Source: a virus. Taken from it: 37,819 nt of DNA. The stretch covers positions 1-37,819 of IMG/VR virus record IMGVR_UViG_3300025154_000244; one strand, given 5' to 3'. Within the stretch, counting starts at the first letter, position 1. Each line of letters opens with the position of its first letter. Positions 23,067 to 29,372 of this stretch are shown piece after piece. A program made the position numbers and the translations under genes. Under the pieces are notes generated by a model, which saw nothing but the letters and a program-made list of their open reading frames with translations, did no database searches and had not been told where the DNA came from.

Positions 23067-23303
23067 ATGCAAATTGAAGATTTTAGTTATTACACTGTGC
23101 CAATGAATAATATTAAAAAGCATCAGAAAATTATATTATATTCAATTAATAATCTTACTAATATTATTGGTTTTAATAATGCAGTGAAATTTGTAATGCA
23201 ATCTGTATTAATAGAAATACTAATGTATGATAGTAAGTATGTATATCATTATGATTTTGATTATTGGTGTGATGAGATTATGAAATGTCCTTATATAGAT
23301 TGA
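23067..23303 (+). CDS. Hypothetical 78-residue protein
   Basis: Behind AAGGAGGATTAATT, a perfect site placed in the tail of the broken gene before it. Aromatic-rich and mainly helical (KKHQKIILYSINNLTNII, NAVKFVMQSVLIEILMYD), ending YHYDFDYWCDEIMKCPYID. Two hydrophobic helices might touch a membrane, but they contain charged residues. Unknown. Confidence 0.6.
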   Translation: MQIEDFSYYTVPMNNIKKHQKIILYSINNLTNIIGFNNAVKFVMQSVLIEILMYDSKYVYHYDFDYWCDEIMKCPYID

Positions 23304-23326
23304 AACATGATAAAAAATTAGTTTGG

Positions 23327-23354
23327 TTGTGATTTAGGGTATTGATAATATAAT
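23327..23354 (+). promoter_or_regulatory. Possible promoter of the RNA ligase gene
   Basis: TTGTGA (23327-23332), 16 bases, TATAAT (23349-23354). The -35 is imperfect. It lies in the 90-base gap before the ligase. Confidence 0.45.
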
Positions 23355-23393
23355 TGTATAATAAATACACAATAGAAAAAGGAGGATTAAATT

Positions 23394-24491
23394 ATGAGTA
23401 GAAAATTAGCAAGCATTAAAACTATCTCAGATATTCAACCAATTGAAAATAGAGATAGGATAGAATTGGTGATTGTGGATGGATGGCAAATTATTGTTAA
23501 AAAAGGTGAATACAAAATAGGTGATAAAACTATTTTTGTAGAAATTGATTCGGTATTACCTGAAATACCAGAGTTTGAATTTTTAAGATCGAAGAAATTC
23601 AGAATCAAAACAATGAAAATGGCAGGTACATTATCTCAAGGTATTTGTTTACCACTATCTATTTTGCCTACAAATAGACAATATAAATTAGAAGATGATG
23701 TTACAGAGATAATTGGAATTAAACAATATGAAACAACAAGGGATATTGAACCAGAAGAAATAATACCTAAAAATAATAAAAAATTTCAACATCCTATTTT
23801 TAAGTATTTATTTAAATATTCATTGTTTAGAAATTTATTATTACCTAAAAAACAAAATAAAGATTTTCCTGAATTCATATATAAAACTGATGAGACAAGA
23901 ATTCAAAATATGCCATTTATATTAAAGAATAAAGATAATACATATGTTGTTCGTGAGAAAATAAATGGTCAATCAGGCACATTCTTTCTAAAGAAAATGA
24001 ATAAAAAGTGGTCTTGGCAAAAACAAAATTATGATTTTGGTGTATGTTCAAGAAATCTTAGATTATGGAACGAAACAGATAATAGTTATTGGTTTGTTGC
24101 AAAGAAGTATAATATAAAAGAAGTGCTTAAAAATTTAATTGGAGATAATGATTTTGTAGCAATTCAAGGAGAATGTATATCTCCAAAAGTACAAGGTAAT
24201 AAATATAAAGTTTCTGAAGCAGATTTATATACTTTTAATCTTATTTATCCAGATGGTAAAGTATCTTGTCTATGGGGAGAAGAAATATTAAAGCATCATG
24301 GGATTAAATGGTGTCCTTTGATTGAGAAGAATTTTATATTACCTGATTCAGTTAATGAATTACTTGATTATTCAACAGGCAAATCAAAATTATATAATAC
24401 TTTAAGAGAAGGTTTAGTATTTAGAAATTATGAAAAGAATTTATCATTTAAAGCGGTAAGTCCTGAATTTTTGATTAAGAATGATGAATAG
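23394..24491 (+). CDS. RNA ligase of the DRB0094 (Rnl5) type
   Basis: A 365-residue protein behind AAAAGGAGGATTAAATT. The N-terminal domain (about 1-110: RKLASIKTISDIQPIENRD, VEIDSVLPEIP, MKMAGTLSQGICLPLSIL) is an OB-type module found in Deinococcus RNA ligase relatives. Nucleotidyl-transferase motifs follow: motif I REKINGQSG with the AMP-accepting Lys189, a motif III-like region AIQGECISPKVQGNKY, motif IV EGLVFRNYE and motif V SFKAVSPEFLIK. The enzyme seals RNA ends, probably nicks, with ATP. In phages such ligases repair tRNAs cut by host defence nucleases. No polynucleotide kinase is in this window. Confidence 0.85.
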   Translation: MSRKLASIKTISDIQPIENRDRIELVIVDGWQIIVKKGEYKIGDKTIFVEIDSVLPEIPEFEFLRSKKFRIKTMKMAGTLSQGICLPLSILPTNRQYKLEDDVTEIIGIKQYETTRDIEPEEIIPKNNKKFQHPIFKYLFKYSLFRNLLLPKKQNKDFPEFIYKTDETRIQNMPFILKNKDNTYVVREKINGQSGTFFLKKMNKKWSWQKQNYDFGVCSRNLRLWNETDNSYWFVAKKYNIKEVLKNLIGDNDFVAIQGECISPKVQGNKYKVSEADLYTFNLIYPDGKVSCLWGEEILKHHGIKWCPLIEKNFILPDSVNELLDYSTGKSKLYNTLREGLVFRNYEKNLSFKAVSPEFLIKNDE

Positions 24492-24546
24492 ATTAATAAA
24501 ATAAATTTAATTGGTTTAACTTAAATGAAAGGAGAATATAATAATA

Positions 24547-25644
24547 TTGAAAACAAATATCTTCATACCTAAAACTATCAAAGTAGGTTTTCAAAATAGG
24601 TCTGATACATATACTCAAAAATTAGCCTACGTGATTTATTATGATCAAAAAAATGTATTACGTAAAGAAAAATCCTGGGAAGGCTGGCGGGATAAAAATA
24701 TTGAACCACAAGAATTTTCTAATGAACCAACGTCAGGATTTGTGTTGAATAAGAAAGTCGGCGATTATAGATCGGATTGGAATCACAGACATGCTTATTG
24801 TAGAGTATATGATTCAAGAGGAGATTTTGAGTTTGAAATAACAATAGAAAATCTACTTTACATCTTAGAAAATGCAACGTCTACAAAAGGAAAAGGGTTA
24901 GAAGGAGAATTCATTTATGGTTGGAGTAGCAAGGATATCCTATTAATTCCTTGTGAATCTCCAGATTATAAAGAAATTACTCAATATAACAATATGATTC
25001 ATGAGAAAAACTATGTAAAGGTTAAAGACTTGACATTAGGTGGTACATATAAAACTAAATCAGATGAAGAATATATTTATATGGGTAGATTTGATTATTA
25101 TGATACTAAAGATGAAAGAATATATAAATCAAATAGTCGTTATGATTATGAATGGGTAACGAATAAAATAAACAAAGGTAAACATCATTATTTTATCAGA
25201 AGGTATGATGATAATGATAAATATAGTAGTAAATGGATTAGTTTATTAACATTAAAAAGTTTAGGAGAAAGATTTATCTCAATAGTATCTTTAGAATGTG
25301 TCGATAATTACGCAGAATTATTTAATAAACTTGAATGTAACGAACATTATTCTCCTGTTGATGATAGTAAGGATGAATATATAGAATATACTTTTGAAGA
25401 ATTTAGTAAAAAGGCAACAAATAGAGGGATATATTTTTATGATACAGATAAAAGATATATTTCTGTAGAAAAAATGTATAATAATACAGGTAAATATTAT
25501 CTTAGAGATGGTAATACTTATGGTTTTCTTAATAATAATAGAACATATATAGAGTATACTTTGGAGGAAATATACAATAAATATAAACCAATGTATAAAA
25601 ACACATATCTAACAAATGGAAAATTATATTCGGAGGGAAAATAA
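24547..25644 (+). CDS. Conserved phage protein of unknown function, TTG start
   Basis: AAAGGAGAATATAATAA precedes TTG 24547; no ATG is available nearby. The 365-residue product opens KTNIFIPKTIKVGFQNR and has the blocks YTQKLAYVIYYDQ, RVYDSRGDFEFEITIENLLY and GKGLEGEFIYGWSSKDILLI, which I recall from proteins in Bacillus and Staphylococcus phages. The second half is rich in tyrosine and contains two similar stretches that include EYTFEEF and EYTLEEI. It lies directly behind the RNA ligase, as it may in other phages. No catalytic motif is visible. Confidence 0.65.
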   Translation: MKTNIFIPKTIKVGFQNRSDTYTQKLAYVIYYDQKNVLRKEKSWEGWRDKNIEPQEFSNEPTSGFVLNKKVGDYRSDWNHRHAYCRVYDSRGDFEFEITIENLLYILENATSTKGKGLEGEFIYGWSSKDILLIPCESPDYKEITQYNNMIHEKNYVKVKDLTLGGTYKTKSDEEYIYMGRFDYYDTKDERIYKSNSRYDYEWVTNKINKGKHHYFIRRYDDNDKYSSKWISLLTLKSLGERFISIVSLECVDNYAELFNKLECNEHYSPVDDSKDEYIEYTFEEFSKKATNRGIYFYDTDKRYISVEKMYNNTGKYYLRDGNTYGFLNNNRTYIEYTLEEIYNKYKPMYKNTYLTNGKLYSEGK

Positions 25645-25645
25645 T

Positions 25646-26068
25646 ATGAGTGAAAAACAAATGACAAATGATGATAAGATTATGTTGTTAAAATCGCAGA
25701 TTGCAGAGAAGAAGAAGAAAGGTTTAAAAACTAAAAAGAAATTTTCACCATTAACAAATTGTTCTATAGAAATTGATGGAGTAAGATTGAATTTACAAGT
25801 ATTGAACAAAGAAAATTTAATTCATTTATTAGTTAAATTAAATTCATATTTATTATCTGCTGTTGATTTAGGTTTAGAAGATGAATATAATTTTTCTGGT
25901 TATAGTATTGATCAATGGATTACTGATGTTAAATTGAAATTAGATATTTTAAAGTATGAGGAAGAGGATAGAAAGTTGAAGGAATTGGAACGGAAACTTC
26001 ATGTGCTGCTATCCTCCGAAAAACAGGTCGAATTAGCGATTAATGAAATTGAATCTTTGATTAAATAG
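25646..26068 (+). CDS. Helical charged hypothetical protein
   Basis: ATG 25646 follows CGGAGGGAAAATAAT in the last codons of the previous gene; the longer frame from 25616 overlaps that gene and is rejected. The 140 residues begin with a basic coiled region (KSQIAEKKKKGLKTKKK), have a middle beta part (CSIEIDGVRLNLQVL) and a long C-terminal coiled coil (EEDRKLKELERKLHVLLS, then EKQVELAINEIESLI). The bases at about 25990-26040 are richer in G and C than the surroundings. Unknown role. Confidence 0.6.
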   Translation: MSEKQMTNDDKIMLLKSQIAEKKKKGLKTKKKFSPLTNCSIEIDGVRLNLQVLNKENLIHLLVKLNSYLLSAVDLGLEDEYNFSGYSIDQWITDVKLKLDILKYEEEDRKLKELERKLHVLLSSEKQVELAINEIESLIK

Positions 26069-26100
26069 TCTGGTAAAATGATATTAAAAAGGAGATTATT

Positions 26101-26373
26101 ATGGAAGTAATTATAAATGGTATAAAATATATTCCCGATGTGGGAGAAGTGAATAAATCTAATAATTGTTCTTCTAATTTGGTGTCTAGTTGTAGAACTT
26201 GTGATAGGCAGATAAATAGAGGAGGTTATAAGTGTGCTTTACATATAGATAGATATGTTGAATGTTTGGAAAATAATCGAAAATATTATGAAAAAACATC
26301 AGGTGGAAAAGTAATAGACTTACAAGGATTAGTATTACCTGAACCTGTTTTTCCTTATAAGATATGGTTTTAA
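26101..26373 (+). CDS. Hypothetical protein with cysteine-histidine knuckle
   Basis: AAAAGGAGATTATT precedes ATG 26101. The 90 residues begin VIINGIKYIPDVG, a frequent beta-hairpin opening of phage proteins. A cysteine set follows (NNC, SCRTCDRQ, KCALHIDRYVEC), probably one zinc, and a hydrophobic end (LQGLVLPEPVFPYKIWF). Function unknown. Confidence 0.65.
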   Translation: MEVIINGIKYIPDVGEVNKSNNCSSNLVSSCRTCDRQINRGGYKCALHIDRYVECLENNRKYYEKTSGGKVIDLQGLVLPEPVFPYKIWF

Positions 26374-26404
26374 TTACATGATATGAATAAATAGAGAAAA
26401 TTGT

Positions 26405-26443
26405 GTTTTCGCAAATCATTGATTTTATTGGGTTTGTGAAAAC
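26405..26443. repeat. Hairpin, 11-bp stem with one G-U pair
   Basis: Arms 26405-26415 and 26433-26443, loop of 17 bases. It lies between the gene ending at 26373 and the promoter at 26485. It may end the upstream transcript, but there is no T-run. Confidence 0.5.
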
Positions 26444-26484
26444 AAAACTCACAACCAAACATAAATTTCATGCTGAAATTATAT

Positions 26485-26513
26485 TTGACATACTACTAAC
26501 AAAATGTTAAAAT
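26485..26513 (+). promoter_or_regulatory. Promoter with dyad operator
   Basis: TTGACA (26485-26490), 17 bases, TAAAAT (26508-26513). The dyad TAACA-AAA-TGTTA (26497-26509) overlaps the -10 box, as at 20245. Confidence 0.75.
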
Positions 26514-26544
26514 AAATACAACATCAAAAAGGAGATAATACATA

Positions 26545-26790
26545 ATGCAAAAATGTAAAATTTGTGGTAAATGGATAGATTGGGATAACCAAAATATTCA
26601 TTATGGTGGACATGTTTGTAATATTACTACAGGGAAAGAAACTCCTTGGAGTAAAGAAGAAATAATAAATAATGATAAATATAAAAATGCAATTGAAACA
26701 ATTAGAAGTAATTATCCACCAGAAAATTATACTGCACTGAGAGAAGCATTAGATTTGGCTATGGAATGTTTAAGTGAGAAATTAGTATAA
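26545..26790 (+). CDS. Zinc-binding hypothetical protein
   Basis: An 81-residue protein behind AAAAGGAGATAATACATA. Knuckle CKICGKWIDW (residues 4-7) with a later H-x-G-G-H-V-C makes a C2-H/C zinc site. The second half is helical (KYKNAIETIRSNY, ALREALDLAMECLSEKL). It begins the transcript from the promoter at 26485 and is followed by a long inverted repeat, so it may form a one-gene unit. Confidence 0.65.
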   Translation: MQKCKICGKWIDWDNQNIHYGGHVCNITTGKETPWSKEEIINNDKYKNAIETIRSNYPPENYTALREALDLAMECLSEKLV

Positions 26791-26804
26791 ATATATTTTG
26801 TAAA

Positions 26805-26850
26805 TACTATATGTAGTATTTTAATATTATCTTACATACTACATATAGTA
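26805..26850. repeat. Inverted repeat, 15-bp perfect stem
   Basis: Arms 26805-26819 and 26836-26850, loop 16 bases. The arm contains TACTACATATAGT, also found in the repeat at 16130. No T-run. Confidence 0.8.
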
Positions 26851-26896
26851 CCAGAATATGTCCAAATCACAGATTGGTAATGAAAGGTAGATAATA

Positions 26897-27250
26897 TTGA
26901 AAAATTATATATTATGGCAATATCATAAAAAAGAAGATGGAACAGTAATTCAAACACCAGTAGAAATAAATTCTGAAGATAAAAAATCATGCCCTAAATG
27001 TAATACATATTTTTTAATTGAAGAAAAAAATATAATGCGTTGTGCAGGTTGTTTTTATATAACCTGTTATATATCTAATAATGATAATAAATGTGAAAAA
27101 ATAGATAAAATTAAAAATTGTTTTCATATCCCTATTGAATTAGTAGAAGAAAATAAAAATTGGTTTGAAGTAAAATATGAATTAAATAGTGCTAAAGAAA
27201 TCAATATATTAAAATATAAAATAAATAATATATTAAATAATTATAAATGA
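26897..27250 (+). CDS. Zinc-ribbon protein, TTG start
   Basis: A TTG at 26897 behind GAAAGGTAGATAATA; no better start is near. The 117 residues open KNYILWQYHKKEDG (strand) and hold a zinc ribbon with CPKCNTYF and CAGCFYITC, then a polar C-terminal half (NWFEVKYELNSAKEINIL). Unknown function. Confidence 0.6.
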   Translation: MKNYILWQYHKKEDGTVIQTPVEINSEDKKSCPKCNTYFLIEEKNIMRCAGCFYITCYISNNDNKCEKIDKIKNCFHIPIELVEENKNWFEVKYELNSAKEINILKYKINNILNNYK

Positions 27251-27287
27251 AAGATTTTATTAAAACATTAAAGAAAAAGGAGAAATT

Positions 27288-27830
27288 ATGGATAAAGAGT
27301 ACATGAAGTTTCTAAATTTCAGGACAGAATTAATTGAGTTATTAGATAAGTATAGGTATGAAATATCAGGTACAGGTTATGAAGATGGTTCAATGAACAT
27401 AGAAAATAAAAATGGTGTTGCTTATATGCTAAAAGATGTTTATTCAGATTATAGAGCATTAGATTCTGATTGGAATGAATTATCCACAGATTATATATTA
27501 AATATGTTTTCAGAAGATAATACATCACCTATTGAAAATAATAATATTGGAATATTCACTAATAATTATAATAAAGCATATGCATTATTTAATGATTTAC
27601 ATAATAAGAATAAAGATAATGTAGAAAGATTTAGACAAAGTAAAGAAGAAATGAATTTATTATTAAAAGATGGCAGATATTTTGTATGGATTAAACTAAG
27701 AGATTCTTCAAGAGGTCATAGATGTTCAAAAGTAGTTTATATTGATAGAAATTTAACCTTAAATGAGTTACAATATTACATTAAACCTATTTGTTGTTAT
27801 TGTAGAAGGGAAGATATAAGAGTATTTTAA
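27288..27830 (+). CDS. Hypothetical 180-residue protein
   Basis: Behind AAAAAGGAGAAATT. The N-terminal half is alpha/beta (FLNFRTELIELLDKYRY, ISGTGYEDGSMNIENK). A polar linker leads to a C-terminal half with GIFTNNYNKAYALFNDLHNK and a core of VWIKLRDSSRGHRCSKVVY, ending in the cysteine group CCYCRRED. The G-x-x-x-x-x-x-K-A-x-x-x-x-x-x-x-L pattern suggests a domain that recurs in phages, but I cannot name it. Confidence 0.6.
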   Translation: MDKEYMKFLNFRTELIELLDKYRYEISGTGYEDGSMNIENKNGVAYMLKDVYSDYRALDSDWNELSTDYILNMFSEDNTSPIENNNIGIFTNNYNKAYALFNDLHNKNKDNVERFRQSKEEMNLLLKDGRYFVWIKLRDSSRGHRCSKVVYIDRNLTLNELQYYIKPICCYCRREDIRVF

Positions 27831-27849
27831 TAAAAGGAGAACATAAATT

Positions 27850-28170
27850 ATGGAAAATGATAAGATATTAGAAAGAATAGATAATACATATCAAACTAAC
27901 TTAGAACATATTGAAAAAGTATTATTAAATGTTGGAATTAATATAAGAAAAGATAAATATGAATTAAAATCATTATCAGAAGTACTTGAAGAAATATCTA
28001 CGAAATGGGATGAATTATCTACAGAAGAAAATAAATTTATTAATAAATGGATTTGTATGAGTATAGCAGGTATAAAAGATGAGAATTATTTAAGAGTATT
28101 AATTGATAAAACAAGTAAAGGAGATAACTTATGGAAATCAAAAACAAACAAGATAAACAAAAATATTTAG
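27850..28170 (+). CDS. Small protein with tape-measure-like helical motif
   Basis: Behind AAAAGGAGAACATAAATT. Of 106 residues, about 38-80 read LKSLSEVLEEISTKWDELS, then ENKFINKWICMSIAGIKDE and NYLRVLIDK. The pattern L-x-x-I-x-x-x-W-x-x-L-S-x-x-x-x-x-x-x-x-x-x-x-A-G is like a repeated segment in phage tape measure proteins, here as a separate small protein in an early region. The last 13 codons overlap the next gene by 40 bases, longer than any other overlap here, so the natural end may have been lost. Confidence 0.55.
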   Translation: MENDKILERIDNTYQTNLEHIEKVLLNVGINIRKDKYELKSLSEVLEEISTKWDELSTEENKFINKWICMSIAGIKDENYLRVLIDKTSKGDNLWKSKTNKINKNI

Positions 28171-28499
28171 ATTATCATATCAAAGAAAAAGATATTGGTT
28201 GTTATGCACTTGTAACTTATAATAATTATACTAAAGCTATTTATTTAGCTAATTTAGGAAAATCAAATATTAAAGGTGATAATTGGTATTTAGAATATCC
28301 TTGTGAATTAAGAGAATTTATTTTAAATAATAAAAAGGATTTAAAATATCTTAAAGAACAAGGATATATTATTAAAGATGGAAAGGTATATGAAATTTAT
28401 AATCCACAAACTGCACCATTTTTACCAGATATGTTGGATGATTTAACTTTGATTTCTGAAGAATATTGTTTAGAATGGATGTTAGAGAATAGGAAGTAA
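28131..28499 (+). CDS. Hypothetical 122-residue protein
   Basis: AAAGGAG (28117-28123) lies 7 bases before ATG 28131, inside the previous gene. The product is alpha/beta: KQDKQKYLDYHIKEKDIGC, ALVTYNNYTKAIYLANLGK, then DLKYLKEQGYIIKDGKVYE and an acidic helical end. No family motif. The 40-base overlap suggests coupled translation. Confidence 0.6.
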   Translation: MEIKNKQDKQKYLDYHIKEKDIGCYALVTYNNYTKAIYLANLGKSNIKGDNWYLEYPCELREFILNNKKDLKYLKEQGYIIKDGKVYEIYNPQTAPFLPDMLDDLTLISEEYCLEWMLENRK

Positions 28500-28529
28500 A
28501 ATAATATAATTTAAAGGAGAGTATAAATT

Positions 28530-28751
28530 ATGAATAATGAAAAACTTATGGAAGAATATTTACAATGGAGAAAAGATACTGGTAGATTTAAGCAAGAATT
28601 AACAGATGTAATTGTAAATGATAACGGCGTAATTAAAACAGAAAAGAAAATGTCATGGGTTGTAAAGACTTCACCTGATGATTGGAGAGAATTTTGTAGG
28701 GATAGAGGTATAGAGTACGAAGGTGAAATGAAATTATTGGCAATGTATTAA
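28530..28751 (+). CDS. Hypothetical 73-residue protein
   Basis: Behind AAAGGAGAGTATAAATT. Opens with a charged helix (NEKLMEEYLQWRKDTGRF), has a hairpin (ELTDVIVNDNGVIKTEKK) and ends WREFCRDRGIEYEGEMKLL. Compact and probably soluble; unknown. Confidence 0.6.
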   Translation: MNNEKLMEEYLQWRKDTGRFKQELTDVIVNDNGVIKTEKKMSWVVKTSPDDWREFCRDRGIEYEGEMKLLAMY

Positions 28752-28805
28752 TTGCTTTGAAATTCCTCTTTGCTTATGATATTTTTAAAGAAAGGAATGA
28801 TAGTT

Positions 28806-29024
28806 ATGTGGAATGATAATGAATCTGAAGGATGTATTTATGATACAGTAGATTGTAATTATTGTAATAGTTGCGGTAAATTATATAAAATAAGATGTAA
28901 ACAATTTGGTAATTTAGATGGTATGAATGGTTCATGGTGTATTTGTAGTGAAGATTCACCAGAATTATTTAAAGCATGTTGGAATGAAAAATATAAAAAT
29001 ATTGAACCAAAAATCAAAAAATAA
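28806..29024 (+). CDS. Cysteine-rich hypothetical protein
   Basis: ATG 28806 follows AAAGAAAGGAATGATAGTT; an upstream ATG at 28770 lacks a site. The 72 residues hold eight cysteines: GCIYDTVDCNYCNSCGKLY, then RCKQF, WCICSED and KACW, enough for two zinc ions. A cysteine-rich protein of this style just before a new promoter again fits the early-region pattern. Confidence 0.65.
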   Translation: MWNDNESEGCIYDTVDCNYCNSCGKLYKIRCKQFGNLDGMNGSWCICSEDSPELFKACWNEKYKNIEPKIKK

Positions 29025-29027
29025 ATC

Positions 29028-29057
29028 TTGACAGAATGATAAAATAAATGTTATAAT
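29028..29057 (+). promoter_or_regulatory. Promoter of the ligase transcript
   Basis: TTGACA (29028-29033), 18 bases, TATAAT (29052-29057), just past the stop at 29024 and 36 bases before gene 29094. Confidence 0.8.
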
Positions 29058-29093
29058 GTTAATAGAAAATTAATCTGTCAAGGAGGTAAAATT

Positions 29094-29351
29094 ATGAGTG
29101 AAAATACTTTTAAAGTTTGGATTACTAAATATGCTTTAACGCAAGGAATTCTTGAAAAAGTAGCAGAAAATGCAAGTGTTGAAGGTTTAATTAATATAGT
29201 GGATAATAGATATGAAACTTATATTAATGAAGGTAAAGATTGGCATAAAACCAAAGAATCTGCAATTAAACGTGCAGAAAAAATGAGATTAAAGAAGATT
29301 GCTAATGTAGAGAAACAATTGCAAAAGTTGAAGGAAATGAAGTTTGAGTAA
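29094..29351 (+). CDS. Conserved small phage protein before the ligase
   Basis: Behind a perfect AAGGAGGTAAAATT. The 85 residues read FKVWITKYALTQGILEKVAE, then GKDWHKTKESAIKRAEKMR and a basic coiled helix (KKIANVEKQLQKLKEMKFE). I recall similar proteins (K-V-W-I-T-K-Y-A-L-T, W-H-x-T-x-x-x-A) as widespread in Firmicute and gut phages without known function. First gene of the replication transcript. Confidence 0.65.
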   Translation: MSENTFKVWITKYALTQGILEKVAENASVEGLINIVDNRYETYINEGKDWHKTKESAIKRAEKMRLKKIANVEKQLQKLKEMKFE

Positions 29352-29372
29352 AAAATATAAAGGAGGTTACAT

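Noticed and set aside
28131-28170. Frameshift joining genes 27850 and 28131
   Set aside because: The second gene has its own well-placed AAAGGAG and ATG, and both readings are complete, so overlapping genes suffice.
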